Shown: positions 43,580 through 53,890 of the stretch, one piece after another
Layout: each line of letters opens with the position of its first letter
Numbering within the stretch: position 1 is the stretch's first letter
Source: Methylococcus geothermalis
GTDB lineage: Bacteria; Pseudomonadota; Gammaproteobacteria; Methylococcales; Methylococcaceae
DNA length: 64,000 bases
Reading direction: 5' to 3'
Assembly (NCBI RefSeq): GCF_012769535.1
Contig: NZ_CP046565.1
Coordinates: 2,866,501 to 2,930,500, forward strand
The notes under the pieces: model-generated
Told to the model about the DNA's origin: nothing
Seen by the model: only the letters and a program-made list of their open reading frames with translations
Databases searched by the model: none
Program-made: the position numbers and the translations under genes

Positions 43580-44149
43580 TCAGCTTCCTCCCCAAAGGTC
43601 GCCCAGAGCGAGCGTGACGGCTTCGAAAGGCGGGGCGCAAACTTCGTCCTGGTCCTGATACAAGCCGGTCACGCTCCAATGACCGCCGTCGAGGGCATAG
43701 GTTTCAAGAATCCGCGCGAAGGGATCGACCAGCCATAGATAGGCCACTTCGTAACGGGCATAGACTTTCATCTTGACCACCCGGTCTTTCCTTTGCGTGG
43801 CGGGAGAAAGGATTTCGCACAGCCAGTCGGGGACAATCTCGAAGCGATGGTCCTGCGGCGGATTCGGCATCCGCTCGCGGCGCCAGCCAGCGATATCCGG
43901 GACCAGCACTTCGGTATCGCGCACGAAATGAACCTCCGGCTCGTCGATGATCCACCAGCCCCCCGGACCACCCCGGCCCTTGTGAAAGAAGCCGTACAGC
44001 TCCCCGCCCAGCGCAGAAGCCGACACCGCGTGAGGACCGGCTGGCCGGGGTTGCGCATACAGCTCGCCGCCTATGATTTCCCCGACCAGAGTTTCCGGCA
44101 AGGCCAGCAGCCGGGCGTATGGGCTCGCATCTTGGATAACAGCCGACAT
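43580..44149 (-). CDS. Uma2-family (DUF820) PD-(D/E)XK nuclease-like protein
   Basis: 189 residues with the Uma2 signature: GEIIGGELYAQPRP then PHAVSASALGGEL, VLVPDIAGWRRERMP giving the active Asp, and LCEILSPATQRKDRVVKMKVYARYEVAYLWLVDP giving the E-x-hydrophobic-S and K positions. GGAGG lies 8 nt before the ATG. The family is abundant in cyanobacteria and scattered in proteobacteria, with nuclease fold but unclear biological role. It has no toxin or defence neighbour here. Confidence 0.85.
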   Translation of the reverse strand: MSAVIQDASPYARLLALPETLVGEIIGGELYAQPRPAGPHAVSASALGGELYGFFHKGRGGPGGWWIIDEPEVHFVRDTEVLVPDIAGWRRERMPNPPQDHRFEIVPDWLCEILSPATQRKDRVVKMKVYARYEVAYLWLVDPFARILETYALDGGHWSVTGLYQDQDEVCAPPFEAVTLALGDLWGGS

Positions 44150-44294
44150 CGTTCCTACCTCCAGCGATCAGATGGCCTGGCACGCGCCCATTATCCCCCG
44201 CCGAAGCCCACAACCGAACCCTCGTGATTGACAATAGGGCCGGCAACGCCGCCAAGCGTCCCGGCGCCGTTGCATAGACCTCGGAGGACTACCC

Positions 44295-44885
44295 ATGATC
44301 ATCCTCTTCAACAAACCCTACGACGTCCTCACCCAGTTCACCGACCGCGAACACGGCCGGGCGACGCTGGCCGACTTCATTCCCATCCCCGGCATCTACC
44401 CTGCCGGCCGCCTCGATCGCGATTCCGAGGGTCTGCTGGTCCTCACCGACGACGGCCGTCTTCAGGCCCGCATCGCCGACCCCCGCCACAAGATGGCGAA
44501 GACCTATCTGGCCCAGGTCGAGGGGCTGCCCGATGAAGCGGCGCTGGAGCGGCTGCGGCAAGGGGTGCGGCTGAACGACGGCAGCACCGGTCCGGCCGAG
44601 GCGCGCATGATCCCCGAACCGGCCTGGCTGTGGCCGCGCGAACCGCCGATCCGCTACCGCGCGGCCATCCCGACCGCCTGGCTGGAGCTGGTGCTGCGCG
44701 AAGGCCGCAACCGCCAGGTGCGGCGGATGACGGCGGCCGTGGGCTTCCCGACCCTGCGCCTGATCCGCTGGGCCATCGGCGCCTGGACTCTCGAAGGGCT
44801 GGCGCCGGGGACATGGCGGGAACTGCCGCCGCCTCCCGGAAACGGCCTCAGCCGGAGCGCTGGCGCTCGGCGACGAAGCGGATGA
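44295..44885 (+). CDS. rluE: 23S rRNA pseudouridine synthase E
   Basis: The 196-residue protein lacks an S4 domain and starts directly with the synthase core ([15 protein letters not shown]). The catalytic Asp is D41 in [14 protein letters not shown], with KTYLAQVEG and [12 protein letters not shown] completing the RsuA/RluE/RluF pattern. RluE isomerises one uridine of 23S rRNA (U2457 in E. coli). GGAGG stands 7 nt before the ATG. Its last 38 nt overlap the 3' end of the convergent GGDEF-EAL gene. Confidence 0.9.
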   Translation: MIILFNKPYDVLTQFTDREHGRATLADFIPIPGIYPAGRLDRDSEGLLVLTDDGRLQARIADPRHKMAKTYLAQVEGLPDEAALERLRQGVRLNDGSTGPAEARMIPEPAWLWPREPPIRYRAAIPTAWLELVLREGRNRQVRRMTAAVGFPTLRLIRWAIGAWTLEGLAPGTWRELPPPPGNGLSRSAGARRRSG

Positions 44886-47800
44886 ACTCGTCCTTGGGCA
44901 TCGGCCGGGCGAAGTAATTGCCCTGGAACCGGCGGCAGCCGTAGCGCTCCAGGATATCGACCTGGGCCCGGGTTTCCACGCCTTCGGCAATGACGTCGAG
45001 CCCAAGATGGCGGGCCATGCTGACGATGGTTTCAACGATGACCGCGTCGTTGCTGTCTTGCTCCAGGTCGCGGACGAACGCCGAGGCGATCTTGAGGTCG
45101 TCCAGCGGCAGGTGTTTCAGATAGGCCAGGGAGGAATAGCCCGTTCCGAAATCGTCGATGGAGAAAGCCACGCCGAGGTTCTTCAGGCGCTCGATCTGCG
45201 CCACGGCGAGATCGGTGTGGTTCAGCAGCACGCCTTCCGTCAGTTCGAGGCAAAGGCCTGCCGGCGAAATACCGGCCTCCAGACAGAACTGCTCCAACTG
45301 ACTCATCAAATCGCTGCGCAGGAACTGGCGCGGACTGACGTTCACGGAAAGCTTGGGAAGGGACAGCCCCTTGCCGTTCATCTCCGCAAGGCAGAAACAC
45401 GCCCGCCGCAGGACGATGGCGCCGACCCGAAGGATCATGCCGTTCTGTTCGCAGACCGGGATGAATTGATCGGGCGAGATCGCTCCGCGTTCCGGGTGGA
45501 ACCAGCGGATCAGCGCCTCGGCGCCCACCACCCGGCCGTCGCCGAGCATCTGCGGCTGGTAGTAGACCTCGAACTCGTCGTTGGCCAACGCCTTGCGCAG
45601 CGCCTTTTCCAGTTCCAGACGGCCGCGGACGACGGCCTCCATGGCACTCTTGTAAAAGCGGATACCGTCGCGCCCCTCGTTCTTGGCCACGTACATGGCC
45701 GTGTCGGCCTGCTTGAGCGCATCGTCCGCGCTATCGACGCCGTCCGGAAACACGGTGATGCCGATGCTCACGGAAACGTAATGGACGTGATCCTCGAGCG
45801 AAAAAGGCGCCGACAGGAGCTCGCGCACCCGCCGCGCAAGGACGATCGCCTGCCCGGCCGCCACCGATGCGCTGGGCTTGACCGGCGGCAGCAGCATGAC
45901 GAATTCGTCTCCGCCCAAACGCGCCGCCGCCTCCTCGTCCTCCATGCAATTTTTCAGACGCTCGGCGACCTGCACCAGCAGCCGGTCACCCATATGGTGT
46001 CCCAGAGAATCGTTCAAGGTCTTGAAATAGTCCAGGTCCATGAACAGCAGCGCGCCATAGGTTCCATGCAGGCGAGCCATCTTCATCTGCTCGGCGAGGC
46101 GCTCGAGAATCAGGCTGCGGTTCGGCAGCCCGGTGAGGGAATCGTAGTAGGCGAGCTGGCGGATCTTTCCCTCGGTACGCTTGAGTTCGGAAATGTCGGA
46201 CGAGATCGCGACATAATGCGTGACCTCGCCGCTGCCGGACCGAACCGCCGTGATCGTTTTGCGCTCGGGATAGACTTCGCCGTTCCTCCGGCGATTCCAG
46301 ATTTCGCCCTGCCACCGTCCCGTCTGCTCCAGGCTTCGCCAGACCTCCCGGTAAAACTCGGCGCCGTGCAGGCCGGACTTGAACAGCCGTGGATTCTTTC
46401 CGACGACATCTTCCTGCCGGTAGCCCGTCATCCGGGTGAATGCGGCGTTGACCCTGAGGACACGGCCGTCGGCGTCGGTAATCATGATGGCTTCGTCGGT
46501 CTCGAAGGTCGTCGCCGCCAGCCGCAGCTCGGCCTCGACCGTTTCGCGCTGGGTGACGTCCTCCGCCAGCGACGCCACCCCGATCACCCTGCCTTCCGGC
46601 GTCGTCAACGGGGTGTTGTACCATTCGCAAAGTATTCTGCGGCCGTCCGCCGTCAGATGCTGGTTGACGCTGCGGTTTCCCTTGCCCGCCAACACCTCCC
46701 GCCAAGCCGCGTGCACGCGCTCCCCCACCTCCTGCAGGAAAAGCGCGTCGACGGAACGGCCGATCATCTGGTCCGCACTATAGCCGAAGATTTTTTCCGC
46801 GGCCGGATTCCACCGGGTGACGATGAAATCCAAGTCCCATTCGATCACCGCCAGCGGCAGGTGCTCGACATGAAGGCGAAGCCTTTCTTCGGATTGCCGA
46901 AGAGCCTGCCCCGCCTCCCACTGGTCGGTGACATCCTGCACAGTTCCTTGCAGCACGGGCCTTGAATCCCCCCGCCGCCCCAGCAGTTCCACCGTGAAGT
47001 TCACATGCCGGACCACTCCGTCCGGCCGCCGCACCCGCAGCGCATGTTCCACGCCGAACGCGTCGTCGCGTTCCTCACGCAGCGCCGCCTCGACGGCCTC
47101 CCGGTCCTCCGGCGCGAACATTGCCACGAATTCACCAAAGCGGCGCGGAGCCTCCCGGTCGGGGGCAAGCCCGAAGATCCGGGAGGTCTCGTCCGACCAG
47201 GTCATACGATCCGTCGCCGGATCGTAGACCCAGCTTCCGACGTGGGCGAGGCGCTGGGCTTCGGCCAGACGCCGCCGCTCCGCCTTGGCGATCCGCGAAG
47301 ACAGCCACAGGCGCTGCCGGCTCACCTCGAAGCCGAGCGTACCCATGGCGATCAACAGCGTGATTGCGATGGCAACCACGCGATAGGCCGCCAGCCGCTC
47401 CCGCCGCACGGTGCCGTCGATGTCCAGACCCAGCGCGGCGAGTACCTCGGCAGTGTCGGCATCCCGCACCGCCGCGAAAGCGGAAACCGTGTCCTTGCCG
47501 CCTTCGCCGTAAGGACCTACCAGCAGGGACCTGCCGCTGGCGAATAACCCGGCCAGGGCCGCCGCATGCTCGGCATACGCCTGCAAAATCGCCGCGCCGG
47601 CCCCTCGGGCAGCCGTTTCGGACCCGATGGCACCTACGGACCTTCCCCCCTCCGGAAAAAGCAGATACAGACGCTCGAGTTTGGGATCCGCCGCATCGAT
47701 ACGCTGCAACACGCTGGCAAGCCGGCGCCCCTCCCTTTCCCGGGCCTCCGCCGACCCTGTGCGTACACGGCGAACCCGCTCCGGGTCGATCGACGCCGCC

Positions 47801-48633
47801 ACGGTCTCGGCCTGGACAGACAACTCCCGGCGGATGCCCCGGTCGGCGGCGTGTGCGAAAAATTCCGTCAGTACGAACGCAACCCCCAGGACGATCGATG
47901 CAATCAGAGCGAGCCGCAGACCGAATCCCATCCCGGCGCTGAGCTCTTCCACAGGAACCGGAAGTTCCCCGCTGCGGCGGTAATGGAGCCAGATGCCGGA
48001 GGTCATCGCCAGCATGCAGAGGCTTCGCAGCAACGCCAGGGACAGCGCGGTCCCGGTCGGCACCACGCCGGAGCCGGCCGGCGGGAAGGGAAGAGTTCCG
48101 GGAACGTCGCCTCCCATGCTCGCGGCGTAGACAACCATGGCGAATGCCCCCAGACCGAGAGGGAGATCATGCCGCCGGTCCATCATCCGTGCCGCGAGGC
48201 CGAGCGCCCAGGCCGCTGCCAACGCGCCGCTCAGCCCCAGGGCGTAATGCACCGCACCGCTCAGCCCTTCGACGCGCCAGCCTCCGGCGCCGACGAACAG
48301 GGCCGCAAGAGCGGGATAAAACCATCGCGCAGGAAGCCGGACTCCCTGACCGGCCAGCCCTTGCCGCCCGAAATTGAGCAGACAGAGAAAGGAGATCGTC
48401 AGAACGGCCAACCGCGCCCAAGCGAAGACCGGATGATCGCCCAGGGAAAAGGCGAACAGATCCAGCCATTCGTTGGCGCCATGAGCGACGCCGAACATCC
48501 CCAGCCACAGCCAAGGCAGGCGCTGACGGACCCTGTCGTGGATCGCCCCGCAAACGGCCGCCAGCAGGATGAATGACAGGCCGTAAAGGAAATAAATCAG
48601 ATCCGGTCGGCCGTACAGGAGACTCATGCCCAT
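44848..48633 (-). CDS. Membrane PAS-GGDEF-EAL cyclic-di-GMP regulator
   Basis: At 1261 residues this is the longest gene here. About seven N-terminal membrane helices (MASE-like) are followed by an eighth helix and a periplasmic sensor ([16 protein letters not shown] onward), another helix near 425, and three PAS/PAC domains. [10 protein letters not shown] near 905 is the cyclase site and ALIRW (EAL variant start GAEAL) near 1038 begins the phosphodiesterase. EAL metal and base residues look intact ([22 protein letters not shown]), and so does GGDEF. It should make or degrade c-di-GMP in response to an extracellular signal and PAS ligands. Its 3' end overlaps rluE by 38 nt. Confidence 0.93.
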   Translation of the reverse strand: MGMSLLYGRPDLIYFLYGLSFILLAAVCGAIHDRVRQRLPWLWLGMFGVAHGANEWLDLFAFSLGDHPVFAWARLAVLTISFLCLLNFGRQGLAGQGVRLPARWFYPALAALFVGAGGWRVEGLSGAVHYALGLSGALAAAWALGLAARMMDRRHDLPLGLGAFAMVVYAASMGGDVPGTLPFPPAGSGVVPTGTALSLALLRSLCMLAMTSGIWLHYRRSGELPVPVEELSAGMGFGLRLALIASIVLGVAFVLTEFFAHAADRGIRRELSVQAETVAASIDPERVRRVRTGSAEAREREGRRLASVLQRIDAADPKLERLYLLFPEGGRSVGAIGSETAARGAGAAILQAYAEHAAALAGLFASGRSLLVGPYGEGGKDTVSAFAAVRDADTAEVLAALGLDIDGTVRRERLAAYRVVAIAITLLIAMGTLGFEVSRQRLWLSSRIAKAERRRLAEAQRLAHVGSWVYDPATDRMTWSDETSRIFGLAPDREAPRRFGEFVAMFAPEDREAVEAALREERDDAFGVEHALRVRRPDGVVRHVNFTVELLGRRGDSRPVLQGTVQDVTDQWEAGQALRQSEERLRLHVEHLPLAVIEWDLDFIVTRWNPAAEKIFGYSADQMIGRSVDALFLQEVGERVHAAWREVLAGKGNRSVNQHLTADGRRILCEWYNTPLTTPEGRVIGVASLAEDVTQRETVEAELRLAATTFETDEAIMITDADGRVLRVNAAFTRMTGYRQEDVVGKNPRLFKSGLHGAEFYREVWRSLEQTGRWQGEIWNRRRNGEVYPERKTITAVRSGSGEVTHYVAISSDISELKRTEGKIRQLAYYDSLTGLPNRSLILERLAEQMKMARLHGTYGALLFMDLDYFKTLNDSLGHHMGDRLLVQVAERLKNCMEDEEAAARLGGDEFVMLLPPVKPSASVAAGQAIVLARRVRELLSAPFSLEDHVHYVSVSIGITVFPDGVDSADDALKQADTAMYVAKNEGRDGIRFYKSAMEAVVRGRLELEKALRKALANDEFEVYYQPQMLGDGRVVGAEALIRWFHPERGAISPDQFIPVCEQNGMILRVGAIVLRRACFCLAEMNGKGLSLPKLSVNVSPRQFLRSDLMSQLEQFCLEAGISPAGLCLELTEGVLLNHTDLAVAQIERLKNLGVAFSIDDFGTGYSSLAYLKHLPLDDLKIASAFVRDLEQDSNDAVIVETIVSMARHLGLDVIAEGVETRAQVDILERYGCRRFQGNYFARPMPKDEFIRFVAERQRSG

Positions 48634-48664
48634 AAAATCCCGTCGACTTTGGAAATGGCCGGCG

Positions 48665-49699
48665 TCAACGCGCCAACGCCCTGAACCGCTCCATGCGTCC
48701 GAACATGACCGCCCTCAAGCGTTCCCGGCCGATCGCATGCTTGAGACCCTTTCCCACGCCGGCGACCTGGTCAGTCGACGTGTAATGGCTGTAAAACACC
48801 AGACTGCCATTCCGATCAGGCAGCATGCCGAGAACCATCTGGCTGGAATTGAACGAATGGCCGACATAGAAATCGCGTACGGCGACAACGGCTCCGCCGC
48901 CTCCGCGCTGAATCATCTGGTGAACCAGAATCGGGGTAGGCCGGCCCTCCACCTTGCGCTCGACCCATTGCAGCGTGCTGGTCACACCTGCCGGCAGGAC
49001 CGACGGAAATGTCAGCAAAGCCATCTGCAGTTCGGGCGAGTAATGCCGGAGCACCGCGTTTTGCTCCGTGAACAGGCGCAGCTCCGCGGCGACGTCCACG
49101 GCCTGTCCGCTCGACCGGGCGTAAGGCGCGATGCCGCCCAGGCCGTCCTTCCGGTAGCTGGCCAGCCGCTGCCAGAGAACCTCGCGATACCGGCGCGAGA
49201 TGGCGCGCAGTTTCGCCGCCTCGGGTTCATTCTCCAACGTCTGCGCCAGCGTCCTGAATCCCTCGATCTCCGCCTCCGACAGGTTGAATTCCGAGCCCGG
49301 TTCGACTTCGCGCAACGCTTCCACTTCCTCGCTGTCGGACGGCCTGAATTCGAATCTCTCCAGCGCCTCCGGGCCGTTGTCCGGGAGGATCGTGCCCGAG
49401 GCGATGACTTCGGGATCTCCCGCCAGAAGAGCGCCTTCCCGGACCGCCGCGATCAGCCGCTCGGGCGCCGCCTCGACATGCATGGCCAGACCGGCGGCGA
49501 GGGTCTTGTCGTTCGGCTCGCGGACATCGTAGGCGACGATTTCGCCCCGCTCGAGGCCGGCGGTATCCTCGATGCCGAGCGTCGCCGTTACGGACGGAGG
49601 AGGCCGTGAGGCGGCGGCCTCGGTGGCGAATGCCGGAACGGCGAGCAGAAACAACGCCGTCAACCGCGAAAGCAAAAGGGATATCCGAAAATCCGGCAT
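48665..49699 (-). CDS. Unknown exported protein (344 aa)
   Basis: GAGG precedes ATG 49699 by 8 nt. A signal peptide (LTALFLLAVPAFATEAAAS) leads a soluble protein with no cysteines. The N-terminal half holds strand-turn repeats around GIEDTAGLERGEIVAYDV, a central Glu-rich helix (SEAEIEGFRTLAQTLENEPEA) and a conserved-looking end with RDFYVGHSFNSSQMVLGML and LVFYSHYTSTDQVAG. I do not recognise the family. It is 31 nt before the c-di-GMP regulator start and may share a transcript, hinting at a periplasmic partner for that sensor. Confidence 0.65.
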   Translation of the reverse strand: MPDFRISLLLSRLTALFLLAVPAFATEAAASRPPPSVTATLGIEDTAGLERGEIVAYDVREPNDKTLAAGLAMHVEAAPERLIAAVREGALLAGDPEVIASGTILPDNGPEALERFEFRPSDSEEVEALREVEPGSEFNLSEAEIEGFRTLAQTLENEPEAAKLRAISRRYREVLWQRLASYRKDGLGGIAPYARSSGQAVDVAAELRLFTEQNAVLRHYSPELQMALLTFPSVLPAGVTSTLQWVERKVEGRPTPILVHQMIQRGGGGAVVAVRDFYVGHSFNSSQMVLGMLPDRNGSLVFYSHYTSTDQVAGVGKGLKHAIGRERLRAVMFGRMERFRALAR

Positions 49700-49827
49700 C
49701 GCTCAATCCTCGTTTCCGCCGCCCCGCAATGGCCGGCTCTTTGCCCGCCAAGGCTCCTCCACGGACGGCCAGCCAGCCGGCCGAGATGCCCCATTGGCGA
49801 ATGGTATCCTTAAGACAGGAGAACAAA

Positions 49828-49863
49828 ATGAAAATTGCGCCACAAACATGTACAAGCGTTTAA
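49828..49863 (+). CDS. Possible leader peptide (11 aa) overlapping the antiporter start
   Basis: ATG 49828 has a strong AGGAG at about 7 nt and encodes [11 protein letters not shown] followed by TAA at 49861-49863. The antiporter start at 49848 lies inside it in another frame and has no ribosome site of its own. Translation of the short frame could therefore deliver ribosomes to the antiporter start. This is an inference from layout only. Confidence 0.35.
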   Translation: MKIAPQTCTSV

Positions 49864-50993
49864 GGCTTGGGAAGCTGTTCCGCGACCACGTTTTCGTCAT
49901 CCTGGGCTGGCTCATCTGGATTGCCCTTCAACTCAGCGGCCACAAGTTCGGGGACGGCGACAGCCTGGGAACGCTGGCCGCAGGCTCCGCGCTGACCTTT
50001 TGCATCATGCTGGGCTGCGTGTTTTCGGTGGTGCGATCTGCCGACGAGCTGGCCGAACTGCTCGATGAACCCTACGGCACGCTGGTCCTGACCCTGTCGG
50101 CCACCGCCATCGAGGTCAGCCTGATGCTGATGGTCATGGCCGGTGGCGGCCAGAATCCCGCGATGCTGCGCGACACCATCTTCGCCACCCTGATGGTCGT
50201 CCTCAACGGCATGGTCGGCGTGTCCCTGGTCAGCGGCGGATGGATCAACGTCGAACAGTCGTTCAACCTGCGCGGCGCCCTGTCGTTCCTGCACCTCATC
50301 GCCCCTCTCTCGCTGCTGCTGCTGGTGCTTCCGAACTATACCAGCAGCACGGACGGGCCGACTCTGGATCCCGTTCAGGAAGCGTTCCTGGGGCTGCTTT
50401 GCCTGCTGATGTACGGGGTGTTCCTGCTCATCCAGACCGGCAGGCACCGCTCCTATTTCGCCAACCTGAGCGCCGTCCTGGACGAAGAGCCCGAGGACAA
50501 CGGCAACGGCAATGCTGCCCCGGCATTACACCGACGCCGCGGCGCCATCCTTCATGGGGCGATGAACCTCCTGGCCGCGCTGCTGCCCGTCGTCCTGCTC
50601 GCGGAGCACCTCGGATCGGTCATCGATTTCGCCATCGAGCGATCCCACACGCCGGCGGCCCTCGGCGGGCTCGTGGTCGCGGCACTGGTCCTTTTGCCGG
50701 AAGGTGTCGGCGCCCAGCGGGCGGCCGCGCTGAATCTGATGCAACGGGCGGTCAACATCTGCCTGGGGTCGGCGCTCGCCACCATCGGCCTGACCGTGCC
50801 GACGATCGTGGTGGCCGCCAGCCTCCAAGGGCATGCGCTGACCCTCGGCCTGGACGGCGCTCAGGAAACCCTGCTGTACGCCACCCTTCTGGTCTCGGTC
50901 ATGACGTTCGTCAGCGGATCCGCCAACGTCCTGCAAGGCCTGGTTCACCTCATGCTGTTCGTAGCGTACCTGTTTTTCGTATTCGTTCCCTGA
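49848..50993 (+). CDS. ChaA-like Na+(Ca2+)/H+ antiporter
   Basis: A 381-residue CaCA-family membrane protein with about eleven helices. The first-half ion motif is [14 protein letters not shown] (Glu in the TAIE position of ChaA) and the second is [15 protein letters not shown], as in ChaA rather than Cax proteins. The linker [13 protein letters not shown] is acidic, as expected for the cytoplasmic loop. The start codon at 49848 lacks a ribosome site. It should exchange sodium, potassium or calcium for protons. It is the third CaCA antiporter in the window and only distantly like the pair near 23 kb. Confidence 0.87.
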   Translation: MYKRLRLGKLFRDHVFVILGWLIWIALQLSGHKFGDGDSLGTLAAGSALTFCIMLGCVFSVVRSADELAELLDEPYGTLVLTLSATAIEVSLMLMVMAGGGQNPAMLRDTIFATLMVVLNGMVGVSLVSGGWINVEQSFNLRGALSFLHLIAPLSLLLLVLPNYTSSTDGPTLDPVQEAFLGLLCLLMYGVFLLIQTGRHRSYFANLSAVLDEEPEDNGNGNAAPALHRRRGAILHGAMNLLAALLPVVLLAEHLGSVIDFAIERSHTPAALGGLVVAALVLLPEGVGAQRAAALNLMQRAVNICLGSALATIGLTVPTIVVAASLQGHALTLGLDGAQETLLYATLLVSVMTFVSGSANVLQGLVHLMLFVAYLFFVFVP

Positions 50994-51105
50994 ACCGGCA
51001 ACGTGCGCAGCAAACGCCGTCAACCAAGCCGTTGTACCATCGGCCGCGCTCGAGACCGGTGGATGCGACACCCCACAGGGGCAGACAAAGACCGCGTCGT
51101 CACTA

Positions 51106-51111
51106 TATAAT
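51106..51111 (+). promoter_or_regulatory. Probable -10 element of fusA
   Basis: A perfect TATAAT 35 nt before the fusA start codon, in a 152-nt gap. The -35 region 17 nt upstream (AGACAA-like) is poor. Start of transcription would be near 51118 with a short leader. Confidence 0.45.
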
Positions 51112-51145
51112 TGGCGAATTTTTTTCCAACCCCAGAAGTATCGAC

Positions 51146-53230
51146 ATGACTGATTTATCGCGTTACCGAAACATAGGCATCTTCGCTCACGTCGACGCGG
51201 GCAAGACCACCACCACCGAACGGATTCTGAAACTCACCGGCAAGATCCACAAGATCGGCGAGGTGCACGATGGCGCCGCGACGACGGACTTCATGGAGCA
51301 GGAGCAGGAGCGCGGTATCACCATTCAGTCCGCGGCGACCACCTGTTTCTGGAAGGATCACCGCTTCAATATCATCGACACGCCCGGACACGTCGACTTC
51401 ACCATCGAAGTCTACCGCTCGCTCAAGGTCCTCGACGGCGGCATCGGCGTGTTCTGCGGCTCCGGCGGCGTCGAACCCCAGTCGGAAACCAACTGGCGCT
51501 ACGCCAATGACTCCGAGGTCTCCCGCGTCATCTACGTCAACAAGCTGGACCGGATCGGCGCCGACTTTTTCCGCGTGGTCAAGCAGATCAAGGACGTTTT
51601 GGGGGCCTACCCGCTGGTCATGACCCTGCCGATCGGCCGCGAGGAAAGCTTCGTCGGCGTAGTCGACCTGCTGACCCGCAAGGCCTGGATCTGGGACAAC
51701 TCCGGCGACCCGATGAACTATGAGATCAAGGACGTCCCCGCCGACATGGCCGACGAGGTCGAAAAATGGCGCGCGGACCTGGTGGAAAAGGTCGTCGAGC
51801 AGGACGACGAGGTCATGGAAAAGTACCTGGAGGGCGAGGAACCGGACATCGACACCCTCAAGCGTCTGATCCGCAAGGGCACCATCAACCTGGACTTCTT
51901 TCCCACCTACTGCGGCTCCTCGTTCAAGAACAAGGGCGTGCAGCTGGTGCTGGACGCCGTGGTCGACTATCTGCCCGACCCGACCGAAGTCAAGCCGCAG
52001 CCCGAAGTGGACCTGGAAGGCCACGAAACCGGCGAATTCGCCATCGTCGATCCGGACCGTCCGCTGCGGGCCCTGGCGTTCAAGATCATGGACGACCGCT
52101 ACGGCGCCCTGACCTTCCTGCGCCTGTACTCGGGCCGGCTGGAAAAAGGCATGACCGTCCTCAATACCTTTACCGGCAAGACCGAGCGCATCGGCCGCAT
52201 CGTGGAGATGCACGCCAACGCCCGCAACGAGCTGGATTCCGCCCAGGCCGGCGACATCGTGGCCGTGCTGGGCATGAAGAACGTGCAGACCGGCCACACC
52301 CTGTGCGATCCGGACAAGCCGGCCACCCTGGAGCCGATGGTCTTCCCCGATCCCGTCATCTCCATCGCGGTATCGCCCAAGGACAAGGCGGGCAACGAGA
52401 AGATGGGCGTCGCACTGGGCAAGATGGTGCAGGAAGACCCGTCCTTCCACGTGGAAACCGACCAGGAGTCCGGCGAAACCATCCTCAAGGGCATGGGCGA
52501 GCTGCACCTCGACATCAAGGTCGACATCCTCAAGCGTACCCACGGCGTGGAGGTGAACGTCGGCAAACCGCAGGTGGCGTACCGCGAGACCATCACCAGG
52601 CGCGTCGAGGACGAGTACGTCCACAAGAAGCAGACCGGCGGTTCCGGCCAATACGCCAAGATCAACTACATCATCGAGCCCGGCGAAACGGGCTCGGGAT
52701 TCGTGTTCGAATCCACCGTCACCGGCGGCAACGTGCCGCGCGAATACTGGCCGGCCGTTGAAAAAGGCTTCAAGAGCATGCTCGGCAAGGGTGTTCTTGC
52801 GGGTTACCCGTGCGTGGACTTCAAGGTCACCCTGACCGACGGTGGCTTCCACGCGGTGGACTCGTCGGCGATCGCCTTCGAAATCGCGGCTCAGGCGGCC
52901 TTCCGCCAGTCCGTGCCGAAAGCGGCTCCGCAGCTGCTGGAACCGATCATGAAAGTGGATGTGTTCACCCCGGACGCTCATGTGGGTGACGTGATCGGCG
53001 ACCTGAACCGCCGCCGCGGCATGATCAAGTCCCAGGAAGCCGGCGTGACCGGCGTGCGCATCAAGGCCGAGGTACCGCTGTCCGAAATGTTCGGCTACAT
53101 CGGCGACCTGCGCACCATGACGTCCGGTCGCGGCCAGTTCTCCATGGAGTTCTCGCACTACATGCCGTGCCCGAAGAACGTCGCGGACGAAGTCATCAAG
53201 GAAGCCCAGGAACGCGTGGCCAAGAAATAG
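51146..53230 (+). CDS. fusA: Elongation factor G, second-type (EF-G2-like)
   Basis: The 694-residue protein has GTP motifs [20 protein letters not shown] and NKLD, then the domains II-V of EF-G, ending [14 protein letters not shown]. Segments such as [19 protein letters not shown] are those of the second EF-G seen in vibrios and other gammaproteobacteria. The gene is alone, with no rpsL, rpsG or tuf beside it as in the str operon. It catalyses ribosomal translocation, or has a recycling/stress role, as EF-G2 copies may. Family is certain; the sub-role is inferred. Confidence 0.93.
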   Translation: MTDLSRYRNIGIFAHVDAGKTTTTERILKLTGKIHKIGEVHDGAATTDFMEQEQERGITIQSAATTCFWKDHRFNIIDTPGHVDFTIEVYRSLKVLDGGIGVFCGSGGVEPQSETNWRYANDSEVSRVIYVNKLDRIGADFFRVVKQIKDVLGAYPLVMTLPIGREESFVGVVDLLTRKAWIWDNSGDPMNYEIKDVPADMADEVEKWRADLVEKVVEQDDEVMEKYLEGEEPDIDTLKRLIRKGTINLDFFPTYCGSSFKNKGVQLVLDAVVDYLPDPTEVKPQPEVDLEGHETGEFAIVDPDRPLRALAFKIMDDRYGALTFLRLYSGRLEKGMTVLNTFTGKTERIGRIVEMHANARNELDSAQAGDIVAVLGMKNVQTGHTLCDPDKPATLEPMVFPDPVISIAVSPKDKAGNEKMGVALGKMVQEDPSFHVETDQESGETILKGMGELHLDIKVDILKRTHGVEVNVGKPQVAYRETITRRVEDEYVHKKQTGGSGQYAKINYIIEPGETGSGFVFESTVTGGNVPREYWPAVEKGFKSMLGKGVLAGYPCVDFKVTLTDGGFHAVDSSAIAFEIAAQAAFRQSVPKAAPQLLEPIMKVDVFTPDAHVGDVIGDLNRRRGMIKSQEAGVTGVRIKAEVPLSEMFGYIGDLRTMTSGRGQFSMEFSHYMPCPKNVADEVIKEAQERVAKK

Positions 53231-53256
53231 CGGCCATCCGCACATCCTTAGCTTCA

Positions 53257-53290
53257 CCGCGAAGGGCGGCCCCAGGGTCGCCTTTCGCGG
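53257..53290 (+). terminator. Long hairpin downstream of fusA
   Basis: CCGCGAAGGGCGGCCC folds onto GGGTCGCCTTTCGCGG with nearly all of about 16 pairs formed (two are G-U) and a CA loop, 26 nt after the fusA stop. Only a pyrimidine stretch (CCCTTCTCCC) follows, not a T-run. A terminator is the likely role. Confidence 0.65.
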
Positions 53291-53431
53291 CCCTTCTCCC
53301 GCATTCGACGGCGCACCTTGCCCTTCCCGGCGGCTTCCCTGACCGCAGTCATCCCTATCCTTCCGATTGCGGCCGTTGTAACTTAATGGCGGCATTTGCT
53401 TGCCCACACAATGATTCGAGGGGTGGATTTC

Positions 53432-53794
53432 ATGAGCAAAAAGAGCATGGCCGATTGGTGGAAAGAGAAACGGATGACCGAGGAAAGGAAAAAGGCCGGA
53501 CAGGCCGACTTCGAGGACGTCGAAGCACTCTACGACCGGCTCGGCCGGGAACCGGCGGTGGATGCCTCGCTCGAGGTGATCCGCAAGGAAATGGCCGCCG
53601 TCTACCGCGACATGCGTGCGGGCCGGATCGACTGCAACGACGGCACCCGCCTGGCCTATGTGCTCGACATGCTGCGCAAGACACATGAATCCAACGTCGT
53701 GAAAAACCGGCTGGGCGCTCTGGAAAAAGCCATGGGCGTGAAATCCGACTCCGGTCCGGAATGGCTGGGACTGCCGTTCGGCAATTCCGACTAA
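53432..53794 (+). CDS. Hypothetical cytoplasmic protein (120 aa)
   Basis: The ATG at 53432 (MSKKSMADWWKEKRMTEER) follows a G-rich stretch at about 9 nt. The protein is highly charged and helical, with EDVEALYDRLGRE, RKEMAAVYRDMRAGRIDCNDGTRLAYVLDMLRK and a hydrophobic tail WLGLPFGNSD. It has no signal or membrane segment. RLAYVLDMLRK with the preceding basic helix resembles small phage-associated or terminase-like helical proteins, but I cannot name it. It lies between fusA and the asparagine synthase gene. Confidence 0.6.
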   Translation: MSKKSMADWWKEKRMTEERKKAGQADFEDVEALYDRLGREPAVDASLEVIRKEMAAVYRDMRAGRIDCNDGTRLAYVLDMLRKTHESNVVKNRLGALEKAMGVKSDSGPEWLGLPFGNSD

Positions 53795-53890
53795 AGGCAC
53801 GGCCGGCAAGCCGCCGCAAAACACGGCTCCCACCGACACGACCGGGCGGCGACGCTCTCTCCCCTACCGACTCTTCAAGAACCTGCCACC

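Noticed and set aside
51155-53839. A 894-codon open frame antisense to fusA
   Set aside because: It mirrors the EF-G codon pattern; high GC gives long antisense frames. No ribosome site or family motif is present.
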